Below are positions 16,828 through 25,556 of a stretch of DNA of 32,755 bases, one piece after another. Made by a program: the position numbers and the translations under genes. The notes beneath the pieces are model-generated. The model had not been told where the DNA came from. It was given only the letters and a program-made list of their open reading frames with translations, and did no database searches. Position 1 is the stretch's first letter. Each line of letters begins with the position of its first letter. The stretch lies in NCBI RefSeq assembly GCF_019746015.1, contig NZ_JAIESM010000052.1:1-32755 (forward strand), written 5' to 3'. The DNA comes from Sphingomonas sp. (GTDB lineage Bacteria; Pseudomonadota; Alphaproteobacteria; Sphingomonadales; Sphingomonadaceae).

Positions 16828-17007
16828 ATGCAGAAATCGCCAGCGGGCAAGAGCCGCACCGGCTTTCGCCCCAGTTACCGCGTCGATGAAGTGAACCGTT
16901 GCCTCGGCTGCGGCAAGTCGCACTGGTATGTCGGGCGGATCAGCGCCGAATGCGCCTTTTGCGGCGTGGCGCTGCCCATTTCCGGGCAGGCCGCGCACGT
17001 GCATTGA
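16828..17007 (+). CDS. Small zinc-ribbon protein, function unknown
   Basis: A 59-aa protein. After a basic head (MQKSPAGKSRTGFRPSYRVD) come two cysteine pairs, CLGC and CAFC, 16 residues apart, in a layout typical of a single treble-clef or zinc-ribbon site. I do not recognise a named family. The ATG at 16828 is preferred because GGGGAG lies about 6 nt upstream; the frame stays open back to an ATG at 16783, which would give 74 aa. It is convergent with the acyl-CoA dehydrogenase gene, 16 nt away. The basic head and zinc site would suit nucleic-acid binding, but that is inference. Confidence 0.7.
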   Translation: MQKSPAGKSRTGFRPSYRVDEVNRCLGCGKSHWYVGRISAECAFCGVALPISGQAAHVH

Positions 17008-17023
17008 CGATCGGGCTCAGCGC

Positions 17024-18745
17024 TCAGGCGGCGAAGGCGGCCGGCGCCAGTGCGTAAAGCTGCGCCGCCGGCGCCATCGCCGACGCCTTCAGCCCCAGTG
17101 CCTCGGGCACGATCTGCGCCACATAGAAATCGGCGACCGCGCGCTTCATCGCCAGAAATTCCGGGTCGCCCGCCGCCGACGCCGCCACGCGGGCCTGCTT
17201 TTCCATCAGCCAGCCGCACACCGCGACGCTCAGCATGGTCAGGAAAGGATAGCTTGCCGCCAGCCGGTCATCGACATCGGCGGTCAGCAGGCGCTGCGCG
17301 ACCGCATAGCACGCGTCGATCAGCGCATTGAGGCCGCCATCGCGGGCGTCGGCGCGCATGTCGGCGATCAGGCGCGCGACCACGCCGCCATTGTCCATGC
17401 TGAGCTTGCGGCCGACCAGATCGGCGGCCTGGATGCCATTGGTGCCTTCATAGATCGGGGTGATGCGTGCATCGCGGAAGAACTGGGCGACGCCGGTTTC
17501 CTCGACATAGCCCATGCCCCCATGCACCTGGATCGCAAGCGACGAGACTTCGCAGCCAATATCGGTGCCGTGCGCCTTGGCCAGCGGCGTCAGCAGGTCG
17601 AGCCGCTTCTGCGCCTCGGCATCGCCCAGCGTCGCGCGGTCGACCTGCCCGGCCGCCAGATAGACCAGCGCGCGTGCCGCCTGGGTCTGCGCCTTCATCC
17701 GCATCAGCATGCGGCGCACGTCGGGATGCTCGATGATCGCCACCGGCTCACGCCCGGCGCCGGCGCGCGCGCTCTGCACACGCTCGCGGGCATAGGCGAC
17801 CGCATGCTGGGTGGCGCGTTCGGCGACCTGCACCCCCTGCAGCCCGACATTCAGCCGCGCATTGTTCATCATCGTGAACATGCCGCGCATCCCGCCCAGC
17901 TCCGGCCCGATCAGCTCGCCCACGCAATCGCCATTGTCGCCAAAGCTCAGCACGCAGGTGGGCGAAGCGTGCAGCCCCAGCTTATGCTCGATGGAGACGA
18001 CGCGCACGTCATTGGGCTCGCCGGGCCGCCCCTCGGCGTCGAGCCGATATTTGGGGACGAGGAACAGCGACAGCCCCTTGGTTCCCGGCGGCGCATCGGG
18101 CGTGCGCGCCAGCACGAGGTGGACGATATTTTCCGCCATGTCGTGGTCGCCGAACGAGATGTAGATCTTCTGGCCCGTAATCGACCATTTCCCGTCGGCG
18201 CGTGGTTCTGCCTTGGTGCGCACGGCGCCTACGTCGGAGCCGGCCTGTGGCTCGGTGAGGTTCATCGTGCCGGTCCAGGCGCCGGTGGCCAGATGCGGCA
18301 GATAGGCGGCCTGCTGCTCCGGGCTGCCATGATGGCCGAGCGCCTCGATCGCGCCCACCGTCAGCGTCGGGCACAGCGCAAAGCCCATATTCGCGGCGCC
18401 CAGCGTTTCCAGCACCGCGGTCTGTACGACAAAGGGCAGCCCCTGGCCGCCAAAGGCCTCCGGCACGCCGATCGTGCCCCAGCCGCCCTCGACATAGGCA
18501 CGGTATGCGTCGGCAAAGCCGGCCGGCATCACCACGCCATCGGCGGTCCATTTGGCACCCACCGTGTCGCCCAGCCGGCTGAGCGGCGCCCATTCGCCTT
18601 CGGCGAACTGGCCGATCCCGTCGAGCACCGCGTCGATCACATCGGGGCTGGCGGCGGCGAAGCGCTCGGTTGCGGCAAGCTGGCCCAGCTCGACGACATG
18701 ATCGAGCACGAAACGCTGGTCGGCGGTGGCGGCGGCAAAGGGCAT
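17024..18745 (-). CDS. Acyl-CoA dehydrogenase with C-terminal extension (DmdC-like)
   Basis: A 573-aa flavin dehydrogenase that would introduce a double bond into an acyl-CoA. The core has the FAD/substrate stretch MNLTEPQAGSDVGAVRTKAE and ITGQKIYISFGDHD, then the C-terminal helices with QVHGGMGYVEETGVAQFFRD, and RITPIYEGTNGIQAADLVGR. About 120 further residues form the extension of the DmdC type (3-methylmercaptopropionyl-CoA dehydrogenase family). Many sphingomonad members of this group are of unknown substrate, so DMSP metabolism should not be assumed. The ATG has AGAGAAA about 7 nt upstream. It stands alone and is divergent from the Sua5 gene. Confidence 0.92.
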   Translation of the reverse strand: MPFAAATADQRFVLDHVVELGQLAATERFAAASPDVIDAVLDGIGQFAEGEWAPLSRLGDTVGAKWTADGVVMPAGFADAYRAYVEGGWGTIGVPEAFGGQGLPFVVQTAVLETLGAANMGFALCPTLTVGAIEALGHHGSPEQQAAYLPHLATGAWTGTMNLTEPQAGSDVGAVRTKAEPRADGKWSITGQKIYISFGDHDMAENIVHLVLARTPDAPPGTKGLSLFLVPKYRLDAEGRPGEPNDVRVVSIEHKLGLHASPTCVLSFGDNGDCVGELIGPELGGMRGMFTMMNNARLNVGLQGVQVAERATQHAVAYARERVQSARAGAGREPVAIIEHPDVRRMLMRMKAQTQAARALVYLAAGQVDRATLGDAEAQKRLDLLTPLAKAHGTDIGCEVSSLAIQVHGGMGYVEETGVAQFFRDARITPIYEGTNGIQAADLVGRKLSMDNGGVVARLIADMRADARDGGLNALIDACYAVAQRLLTADVDDRLAASYPFLTMLSVAVCGWLMEKQARVAASAAGDPEFLAMKRAVADFYVAQIVPEALGLKASAMAPAAQLYALAPAAFAA

Positions 18746-18804
18746 GGACGCTTTCTCTTGTTACGATGGACGCCCCGCTATAGCGCGCCCTGGTGGACGC
18801 TCCA

Positions 18805-19731
18805 ATGTTTCAGACGCGGATTGTGCCCTTCGGCGCGGATGCGGTGGCGGAGGCCGCCGCGCTCATCGCGCACGGGGTGCCGGTCGCGGTGCCGACCGAG
18901 ACGGTCTACGGCCTTGCCGCCGATGCCTGGTCAGCGCCGGCAGTGGCTGCCATCTATGCGGCCAAGGGCCGGCCCAGCTTCAACCCGCTGATCGTGCATG
19001 TGCCCGATCTGGCGGCGGCGCAGGCAGTGGCACAGCTGGACGAGGCAGCGCTGGCGCTCGCCGCGCGCTTCTGGCCCGGGCCGCTGACGCTGGTTGCGCC
19101 CTGCCACGACCCGCGCATCGCCAGCCTGGTGACGGCGGGGCTGCCAACGATTGCCGTGCGCGTGCCGGCGCACCGGGCGATGCAGGCGCTGCTCGCCGCC
19201 ACCGGCCGCCCGCTCGCAGCGCCGTCCGCCAATGCCAGCGGCGCGATCAGCCCCACGCGCGCCGCGCATGTGCTGGCGAGCCTTGACGGGCGCATCCCGA
19301 TGATTCTGGACGATGGCCCCACACCGACCGGGCTTGAATCGACCATCGTGCTGACGGGTGCCGTGCCCCGGTTGCTGCGCCCGGGGCCGATCACCGCCGA
19401 TGCGATCACGGCGGTGCTGGGCATGCCGCTGGAGGCCGCCCCCGGCGGCATCATCGCGCCGGGGCAGCTGGCCAGCCATTATGCGCCGGCCAAGCCGCTG
19501 CGGCTGAACGCGATTGATGCTGCGGCCGACGAATGGCTGATCGGCTTTGGCGGGGTCGTGGGTGATGACACGCTGTCGGCCGGCGGCGATTTGGTGGAGG
19601 CGGCAGCGCGGCTGTTCGACGCGCTGCACCGGGCCGATGCGAGCGACCGGGCGCGCATTGCCGTCGCGCCGGTGCCCGGCCACGGCCTGGGCGCGGCGAT
19701 CAACGACCGGCTGGCGCGCGCCGCGCACTGA
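18805..19731 (+). CDS. L-threonylcarbamoyladenylate synthase (Sua5 form)
   Basis: The enzyme makes threonylcarbamoyl-AMP from threonine, bicarbonate and ATP, the first step of t6A37 modification of ANN-reading tRNAs. The YrdC core is clear: [40 protein letters not shown], and [21 protein letters not shown]. After residue about 205 comes the Sua5 domain, introduced by the linker [17 protein letters not shown]. At 308 aa it is the long Sua5 form rather than the short TsaC. I chose the ATG at 18805 (GGTGGA 7 nt upstream) over a GTG four codons earlier. It is followed by aqpZ, 55 nt downstream. Confidence 0.94.
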   Translation: MFQTRIVPFGADAVAEAAALIAHGVPVAVPTETVYGLAADAWSAPAVAAIYAAKGRPSFNPLIVHVPDLAAAQAVAQLDEAALALAARFWPGPLTLVAPCHDPRIASLVTAGLPTIAVRVPAHRAMQALLAATGRPLAAPSANASGAISPTRAAHVLASLDGRIPMILDDGPTPTGLESTIVLTGAVPRLLRPGPITADAITAVLGMPLEAAPGGIIAPGQLASHYAPAKPLRLNAIDAAADEWLIGFGGVVGDDTLSAGGDLVEAAARLFDALHRADASDRARIAVAPVPGHGLGAAINDRLARAAH

Positions 19732-19786
19732 CTTTTCACCGTCACCGAAAAGGTTTAGCCTCATCGCCTCATCTGGGAGGGGTATG

Positions 19787-20488
19787 ATGACGATCGCGCA
19801 ACGTGGGCTGGCCGAGTTTATCGGCACCTTCTGGCTGGTGTTCGGCGGGTGTGGCAGCGCGATTTTCGCCGCGGCCTTTCCACAGGTGGGGATAGGCCTG
19901 CTGGGCGTGTCGCTGGCCTTTGGCCTGACCGTGCTGACCATGGCCTATGCGATCGGCCATGTCTCGGGCTGCCATCTGAACCCGGCGGTGACTGCCGGGC
20001 TCTGGGCGGGCGGGCGCTTTCCCGCGCGCGAGATCGCTCCCTATGTGGTGGCGCAGGTGGCCGGCGCGATTGCGGCGGCGCTGATGCTCTATCTGGTTGC
20101 CAGCGGCCGCGCGGAATGGTCGCTGGCGCGCGACGGGCTTGCCGCCAATGGCTATGGCGTCCATTCGCCGGGCGGCTATGCGATGCTGTCGGGCTTCATT
20201 GCCGAGGCGTTGCTGACCTTCTTCTTCCTGATCGTCATTCTGGGCGCGACCGATTATCGCGCGCCCCAGGGCTTTGCGCCGATCGCCATCGGCCTGTGCC
20301 TGACGCTCATCCACCTGATCAGCATTCCGATCACCAACACCTCGGTCAATCCGGCACGCTCGACCGGGCCGGCGCTGCTCGTCGGCGGCTGGGCGATCGA
20401 GCAGCTCTGGCTGTTCTGGATCGCGCCGATCCTGGGCGCGATTGCCGCGGGCGCGGTGTATCGCACCTTCGACATCCGGCAGGATTGA
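19787..20488 (+). CDS. aqpZ: Aquaporin Z (water channel)
   Basis: A 233-aa major intrinsic protein with six membrane helices. Both pore motifs are present: [16 protein letters not shown] in the first half and [15 protein letters not shown] in the second. The selectivity region resembles AqpZ ([11 protein letters not shown] and the ARS triplet), so it should pass water rather than glycerol. The start is one of two adjacent ATGs (19784, 19787); I took the second, 6 nt after GGAGGG. An inverted repeat follows 45 nt after the stop and probably serves as a terminator shared with the convergent msrA. Confidence 0.95.
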   Translation: MTIAQRGLAEFIGTFWLVFGGCGSAIFAAAFPQVGIGLLGVSLAFGLTVLTMAYAIGHVSGCHLNPAVTAGLWAGGRFPAREIAPYVVAQVAGAIAAALMLYLVASGRAEWSLARDGLAANGYGVHSPGGYAMLSGFIAEALLTFFFLIVILGATDYRAPQGFAPIAIGLCLTLIHLISIPITNTSVNPARSTGPALLVGGWAIEQLWLFWIAPILGAIAAGAVYRTFDIRQD

Positions 20489-20532
20489 TCGCGGACCGGT
20501 TTCTTGCCGAACCGATTGGCCAGCGAACACCC

Positions 20533-20637
20533 GTCACCCCGGACTTGATCCGGGGTCCCGCTGCCTTTTTCCAAGCGCTGCACGCGGCGTCGCCGTTGCC
20601 GAAGAAAAGCGGGATCCCGGGTCGAGCCCGGGATGAC
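20533..20637. repeat. Inverted-repeat pair between convergent aqpZ and msrA
   Basis: Two 30-nt arms (20533-20562 and 20608-20637) are inverted copies separated by 45 nt. Each arm contains its own hairpin: ACCCCGGA-cttga-TCCGGGGT (20536-20556) and ATCCCGGG-tcgag-CCCGGGAT (20614-20634). The arms differ at several bases, but each hairpin stays fully paired. This is a family of REP-like palindrome different from those at 1062, 1455 and 9405. Placed between two stop codons, it may end transcription from both sides. Confidence 0.85.
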
Positions 20638-20650
20638 GCAGAGGGTGGCA

Positions 20651-21196
20651 CTACGCCGGCTGCGCCGCCTTTGACCGCGCGGCAAAGCTCTTGCGCAGCT
20701 TGTTGAGCTTGGGCGGGATGACGGCGAGGCAATAGGGATTACGCTGGCCTTCGCCGGTCCAGTAATCCTGATGATAATCCTCGGCCGGATACCATGTGGC
20801 CATCGGCTCGATGGTGGTCACGATCGGGGCGGGCCAGCCCGATGCCGCGCGCGCCATCGCGGCAATCGCCTCTGCCCGCTGTTCTTCCGAATGGGGGAAG
20901 ATCGCGGAGCGATATTGCGTGCCGACATCATTGCCCTGGCGGTTGAGCTGGGTCGGATCGTGCGTTGCAAAGAACATGTCGAGCAGGTCGCCATAGCTGA
21001 CCTGGTCGTTGTCGAACGTCAGCCGGATCGCCTCGGCATGCCCGGTGTCGCCATTGCACACCTGGCGATAGCTGGGATTGGCGACATGCCCGCCAATATA
21101 GCCACTTTCCACCTTGGTCACGCCGATCACGTCGTTGAACACCGCTTCGGTGCACCAGAAACAGCCGCCGGCCAGCGTTGCCTGTTCGATCGCCAT
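20651..21196 (-). CDS. msrA: Peptide-methionine (S)-S-oxide reductase
   Basis: MsrA reduces the S form of methionine sulfoxide in proteins. The catalytic motif [11 protein letters not shown] places the nucleophile at Cys12. Other family segments are [56 protein letters not shown], and AEDYHQDYW. The 181-aa length is normal for a single-domain MsrA, and no MsrB is fused. The start is ATG at 21194-21196, with AAGGAG 5 nt upstream; the frame continues upstream but is not needed. It is divergent from galE, 67 nt away. Confidence 0.96.
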   Translation of the reverse strand: MAIEQATLAGGCFWCTEAVFNDVIGVTKVESGYIGGHVANPSYRQVCNGDTGHAEAIRLTFDNDQVSYGDLLDMFFATHDPTQLNRQGNDVGTQYRSAIFPHSEEQRAEAIAAMARAASGWPAPIVTTIEPMATWYPAEDYHQDYWTGEGQRNPYCLAVIPPKLNKLRKSFAARSKAAQPA

Positions 21197-21263
21197 AAAT
21201 GCTCCTTCACATCCTTGCCCGCATAGATAGGACAGCGGGGTGGAATTACGACAGGGGATTACG

Positions 21264-22256
21264 ATGGACGGGGCTGTGCTGGTTACGGGCGGCGCGGGAT
21301 ATATCGGCAGCCATGCGGTACTGGCGCTGTGCGATGCCGGGTACCGGGTGGTGGTGGTGGACAATCTCGTCACCGGCTTTGCCTGGGCGGTGGACCCGCG
21401 CGCGACGCTGGTCGAGGCGAACATCGAAGACCCTGAGGTCCGCGAAGTGATCCGCGCGCATGGGGTGCGCGCGATCATGCATTTCGCCGGGTCGGTCGTG
21501 GTGCCGGAGTCGGTCGCAGACCCGCTCAAATATTACCGCAACAACACCGCCGCCAGCCGTACGCTGATCGAGCATGCCGTGGCGGAGGGGGTCCGCCATT
21601 TCATCTTCTCGTCAACGGCGGCCACCTATGGCATTCCCGATCAGGTGCCGGTGCGCGAAGACACCCCGACGCGCCCGATCAACCCCTATGGCATGTCGAA
21701 GCTGATGACCGAGGCGATGCTGCGCGACGTGGCAGCCGCCCACCCGATCAACTATTGCGCCCTGCGCTATTTCAACGTGGCGGGCGCCGATCCGCTGGGC
21801 CGCTCGGGCCAGTCGACGGCGGGGGCGACGCACCTGATCAAGGTGGCGGTGGAGGCCGCGACCGGCCGGCGCGATGGTGTCTCCATCTTCGGCGACGACT
21901 TTGCCACACCCGATGGTACGGGTGTCCGCGACTATATCCACGTAAGCGATCTGGCCGATGCGCATCTCCACGCGCTTGCCCTGCTCGCCCAGCGCCCGGG
22001 CGACAGCCACATCCTCAATTGCGGCTATGGCCGGGGCTATTCGGTGCGCGAAGTGCTCGACGCGGTCGACCGGGTGACCGGCGGGCAGATCACCCGCCGG
22101 CAGGAGGGGCGCCGCGCCGGCGATCCCGACGCGCTGATCGCCGACAATGGCGCGATCCTCGCCGCGCTCCCCTGGCGACCGCGCCATGACGATCTCGACC
22201 TGATCGTCACCCACGCGCTCGCCTGGGAACGGCATCTGGCGACCCGCAACGGCTGA
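21264..22256 (+). CDS. galE: UDP-glucose 4-epimerase
   Basis: GalE interconverts UDP-glucose and UDP-galactose with bound NAD. The 330-aa protein begins [20 protein letters not shown] with the GxxGxxG nucleotide motif. The catalytic residues are in [11 protein letters not shown] and [13 protein letters not shown] (Y and K of YxxxK). Later motifs are [11 protein letters not shown] and [17 protein letters not shown], typical of GalE. AGGGGA lies 5 nt before the ATG at 21264; an in-frame start eight codons earlier is less likely. No sugar transferase or galactose genes are adjacent, so the pathway served (envelope sugars or galactose use) is not shown by context. Confidence 0.95.
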   Translation: MDGAVLVTGGAGYIGSHAVLALCDAGYRVVVVDNLVTGFAWAVDPRATLVEANIEDPEVREVIRAHGVRAIMHFAGSVVVPESVADPLKYYRNNTAASRTLIEHAVAEGVRHFIFSSTAATYGIPDQVPVREDTPTRPINPYGMSKLMTEAMLRDVAAAHPINYCALRYFNVAGADPLGRSGQSTAGATHLIKVAVEAATGRRDGVSIFGDDFATPDGTGVRDYIHVSDLADAHLHALALLAQRPGDSHILNCGYGRGYSVREVLDAVDRVTGGQITRRQEGRRAGDPDALIADNGAILAALPWRPRHDDLDLIVTHALAWERHLATRNG

Positions 22257-22295
22257 TCTTGTTGGTGCTCGCGGGGCCGGCCCGCTCCGCCCGCT

Positions 22296-24503
22296 TCAGA
22301 TACCGAACTTCAGCGTCAGGCGGATGTCGCGGCCCGGCAGCGGCGCGAAATCCTTGATGAAGCTCGCATGCCGGCGCGCATCGACGTCGAACAGGTTGTT
22401 CGCCGACAGCAGCAGGCTGGTCCGCTCGCTGGCGAAGGGGCGCAGTTCGATCGACGCATTGACCATGGTGTAGCCAGACGTGCGCGTTTCGAACGCCGCC
22501 ACCCGGTTCTGGGCGAAGACGTTCTCCACCTCGATCCGGCCGTTCAGCTTGCTGCTCTGCGCCTCGACCCCGGCGAGCACCCGGCCGGCGGGAATGCGCG
22601 GCACCGGGCCCTGCCCGTTCAGCGACGCCTGCACATAATCGGCCAGCGCATCGACATTGATCGTGAAGTTGCCGACCTGCGCCACCCGCATCGAGCCGCT
22701 CGCTTCCAGACCCCAGAAGCGCGCGCCGCGCTGAACGAACTGGAAGCAGGGCAGCTCCACATCGCGGCCGCTGGGGGCGGCTGCCGCTTCGCACACTGCC
22801 TGCGCCACCTGCGTGTCGACGATGAAATTGTCGAACCAGTTATAATAGGCCGAGGCATCGAAATTGAAGCCATCGCCATGGACGTGGAGCGTCGCTTCCA
22901 GGCCCCAGCTCTTTTCGGTGGTGAAATTGGCATTGCCCAGTTCATAGGTCTGGGTGCCCTTGTGCGGGCCGTTGGCGAACAGCTCCTCGGCCGACGGCGC
23001 CCGCTCGGTGCGCGAGCCGTTCAGGCCGATGCGGACATTGTCGCCCAGCGCATAGGACGCGCCGACCGACCCGGAGAACGCGCCAAAGCCGCGCGCCGCC
23101 GAGGGGAAGCGCCGGTCGCCCGCCACCACGCGCGAATCGACCGTGCTCCATTCATAGCGGGCGCCCGCCTCTACCTTCAGCGGCCCGAAGTCGAGCTGCT
23201 GCTGGGTGAAGATGCCGGTCTGCGCGGTGGCGCTGCGCGGCACGAACGCTTCCTTGCCCAGCACGTTGAATTCGCGGTTGAAGAACTGCACGCCCGATGC
23301 GCCGTTCCACACGCCGCGCTTGGCCTGCAGCACTTCCAGGCGCCCCTCAAACCCCTTGTTGAAGAAGGAGGTGCCGATGCTGCCGTCATCCTCCAGCTCG
23401 AAATGGCGGTAGGAGGCATAGCCGGCGCGCAGCCGCACCTGATCGATCACCGGGCCGTGCGCATCGATCTGGGCGCGGAAGTCGACCCGGTCCTGCGCCA
23501 CGTCGAGCACGGGCGCTTCCTGCTCCTGCCCCGGCGCCGTCGCATAGCGGATGGGCAGGCCGTACCGGCTGGCATAGCGGCTGTACGACAGGCCAAAGCT
23601 GCCGGTGTCGGTGATGATCGATGCGCCGGCGCCCACATTCCAGGTTTCGCTCCGGGTGTTGGGCAGCGTGCCACGGATCGCGGCGTTGGCGGCGAAATCA
23701 ATGGGATCGGCGCCCGGCGGCAGCGGCAGGCGCGCGCTCGCCAGCGCCTGGGCACGCTGCTGCGGCGTCAGTGCAAAGCCGCCGATGCGCACATTGTCGC
23801 TCGCCAGATAGCTGCCATCGACATGGAGCACCAGATTGCCGGTCGCCTTCACATCGGCAGCCGCAGCAAAGCTGCGCTCGGTCGCGGCGGAGCCGAAGCC
23901 GGCAATCGCGTTCAGCCGCAGCACGCCATTTTCCGGCAGGCGGCGCGGAATGCGCGTGTCGATGACATTGACGACGCCGCCAATCGCCGACGACCCGAAC
24001 AGCAACGCCGCCGGCCCGCGCAGCACCTCAACCCGCTCGGCAAGCAGCGGGTTGATGGCAACCGCATGGTCGACCGACGTGTTCGACACGTCGATGGAGC
24101 CGATCCCGTCGGTCAGCACGCGGATGCGCTCCCCCTGGAAACCGCGCAGAATGGGGCGCGAGGCATTGGGGCCAAACGACGTAGCCGACACGCCCGGCAG
24201 CCGCGCCAGCGTTTCGCCGATCGTCGGGCGCAGCGCGCGGGTGAGCTCGGCACCGGTCAGCACAGAAGTGCCGGAAAGCACATCGCGCTCGCTCTGCGGC
24301 ACCACGGCGCTGACGATCACGTCCTTGGGCTGTTCGACGGGGTCGCCATGCGCACTGTCCTGCGCGCTGTCCTGGGCACCCGCTGCGGGGGTGCTGGCGT
24401 CAGCTGGCGGGGCCGGCGGCACGTCGCGCGCCTGGGCAATCGGCGCGTAGAGAAAAATCGTCGCCATTGCGGCGCCGGCAAGCAACTTGGTCGTCACGGT
24501 CAC
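22296..24503 (-). CDS. TonB-dependent receptor, ZnuD-like
   Basis: A 735-aa outer-membrane receptor with signal peptide (about 1-25, KLLAGAAMATIFLYAPIAQA), an acidic Pro/Ala linker, plug and 22-strand barrel ending in LTLKFGI. The plug carries ASRPILRGFQGERIRVLTDG, then TSVDHAVAINPLLAERVEVLRGP and SAIGGVVNVIDTRIPRRLP, close to the zinc receptor ZnuD of Neisseria and its relatives. The length agrees with that group. I see no long His-rich loop, so metal specificity is inferred. Start GTG (24501-24503) has GGGAG 7 nt upstream; a GTG two codons later is an alternative. It is divergent from the citE-like gene and a possible Zur-type palindrome lies between. Confidence 0.9.
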   Translation of the reverse strand: MTVTTKLLAGAAMATIFLYAPIAQARDVPPAPPADASTPAAGAQDSAQDSAHGDPVEQPKDVIVSAVVPQSERDVLSGTSVLTGAELTRALRPTIGETLARLPGVSATSFGPNASRPILRGFQGERIRVLTDGIGSIDVSNTSVDHAVAINPLLAERVEVLRGPAALLFGSSAIGGVVNVIDTRIPRRLPENGVLRLNAIAGFGSAATERSFAAAADVKATGNLVLHVDGSYLASDNVRIGGFALTPQQRAQALASARLPLPPGADPIDFAANAAIRGTLPNTRSETWNVGAGASIITDTGSFGLSYSRYASRYGLPIRYATAPGQEQEAPVLDVAQDRVDFRAQIDAHGPVIDQVRLRAGYASYRHFELEDDGSIGTSFFNKGFEGRLEVLQAKRGVWNGASGVQFFNREFNVLGKEAFVPRSATAQTGIFTQQQLDFGPLKVEAGARYEWSTVDSRVVAGDRRFPSAARGFGAFSGSVGASYALGDNVRIGLNGSRTERAPSAEELFANGPHKGTQTYELGNANFTTEKSWGLEATLHVHGDGFNFDASAYYNWFDNFIVDTQVAQAVCEAAAAPSGRDVELPCFQFVQRGARFWGLEASGSMRVAQVGNFTINVDALADYVQASLNGQGPVPRIPAGRVLAGVEAQSSKLNGRIEVENVFAQNRVAAFETRTSGYTMVNASIELRPFASERTSLLLSANNLFDVDARRHASFIKDFAPLPGRDIRLTLKFGI

Positions 24504-24538
24504 ACATTCACTCCCTAAAGCGGGGCGGCTCGTAGAGG

Positions 24539-24556
24539 TGATGGTATAAAGTATCA
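24539..24556 (-). promoter_or_regulatory. Candidate Zur-type operator upstream of the ZnuD-like receptor
   Basis: TGATGGTATAAAGTATCA is an imperfect 18-nt palindrome (12 of 18 positions agree with its reverse complement), AT-rich in a GC-rich setting, 36 nt upstream of the receptor start. It resembles the TATA-rich Fur/Zur class of operators. It overlaps the TATAAA/TTTATA stretch, so a repressor there would block either divergent gene. No bound regulator is known; this is a motif guess. Confidence 0.3.
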
Positions 24557-24626
24557 AGCCCCTGATCGCTTGGCGCGGCATCAGCCGCGTGATAGCCGCG
24601 CCGAAACGCCTTTGAAGGACGATGCG

Positions 24627-25460
24627 ATGATCCGCTTGCGCTCGCTGCTGTTCGTGCCCGGTAACCGGCCCGACCGGATGGCCAAGGCCGCCGCAACCGG
24701 CGCCGACGCGCTGATCCTTGACCTGGAGGATGCGGTCGCCCCAAGCGCCAAGGCGGCGGCGCGGCTGGCGGTGGCCGAATTCCTCGCACAACCGCGCCCC
24801 TGCACGCTGTTCGTGCGCGTCAATCCGCTCGATTCAGGGTTGATCGACGATGATCTGGCCGCCGTGCTGCCCGCGCGGCCCGACGGCATCGTGCTGCCCA
24901 AGGCCGAGGGCGGCGCATCGCTCGCCGCGCTGGACGCAAAGCTGGCGGGCGATATCATGATCCTGCCGATCGCGACCGAAACCCCGGCGGCGATGTTCGC
25001 GCTGGGCAGCTATGGCGGCGTCACGCCGCGCCTTGCCGGGCTTACCTGGGGTGCGGAGGATCTGCCCGCCGCGATTGGCGCCACCGCCTCGCGCGAGGCG
25101 GATGGCAGCTATGCCGCGCCCTATCAGCTGGCGCGCTCGCTCACCCTGTTCGGTGCGCATGCAGCCGGCGTGGCCGCGATCGAGACGGTCTATCCCGATT
25201 TCCGCGATCTGGACGGGCTTGCCGCCTATGCCGCCCGCGGGCGGCGCGACGGCTTTTCGGGGATGATGGCGATCCATCCGGCGCAGGTCGCGGTGATCAA
25301 CGCGGCCTTCACTCCTTCTGAGGCGGAAATCGACCATGCCCGGGCGGTTGTCGCGCTGTTCGAGGCCAATCCCGGTGCCGGTGCGCTCAGCCTCAACGGG
25401 CGGATGGTCGATGCCCCGCATCTGAAGGCGGCGCGACGCGTGCTGGCGCAGGCGCTGTAG
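24627..25460 (+). CDS. HpcH/HpaI aldolase/citrate lyase family protein (CitE/Mcl-like)
   Basis: A 277-aa TIM-barrel lyase. The start MIRLRSLLFVPGNRPDRMAK, then GADALILDLEDAVAPSAK (metal-binding acids), LFVRVNPLDSGLIDDDLAAV, PDGIVLPKAEG and GLTWGAEDLPAAIGA are characteristic of the CitE/(S)-citramalyl- or malyl-CoA lyase group. The C-terminus includes FSGMMAIHPAQVAVINAAF, also typical. No citC, citD or citF genes are adjacent, so it is not part of a classical citrate lyase complex; an acyl-CoA-linked activity is more likely. GAAGGAC lies 6-9 nt before the ATG. Divergent from the ZnuD-like receptor. Confidence 0.88.
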   Translation: MIRLRSLLFVPGNRPDRMAKAAATGADALILDLEDAVAPSAKAAARLAVAEFLAQPRPCTLFVRVNPLDSGLIDDDLAAVLPARPDGIVLPKAEGGASLAALDAKLAGDIMILPIATETPAAMFALGSYGGVTPRLAGLTWGAEDLPAAIGATASREADGSYAAPYQLARSLTLFGAHAAGVAAIETVYPDFRDLDGLAAYAARGRRDGFSGMMAIHPAQVAVINAAFTPSEAEIDHARAVVALFEANPGAGALSLNGRMVDAPHLKAARRVLAQAL

Positions 25461-25556
25461 CAGGGGACGCCAGGAGGTAACGTCACGCCGAAGATCGGTT
25501 AGTCCCGTCAAATCGGATATCGCCAACAGACTCGCCCGCGTGGGGCGGACCGGCCA

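Noticed and set aside
16928..18991. Very long plus-strand open frame opposite the acyl-CoA dehydrogenase.
   Set aside because: Low-complexity, His/Arg-rich product without motifs; antisense to a clear 573-aa enzyme.
22368..24518. Very long plus-strand open frame opposite the ZnuD-like receptor.
   Set aside because: Product is Arg/His/Ala-rich with no fold signature; shadow of the receptor gene.
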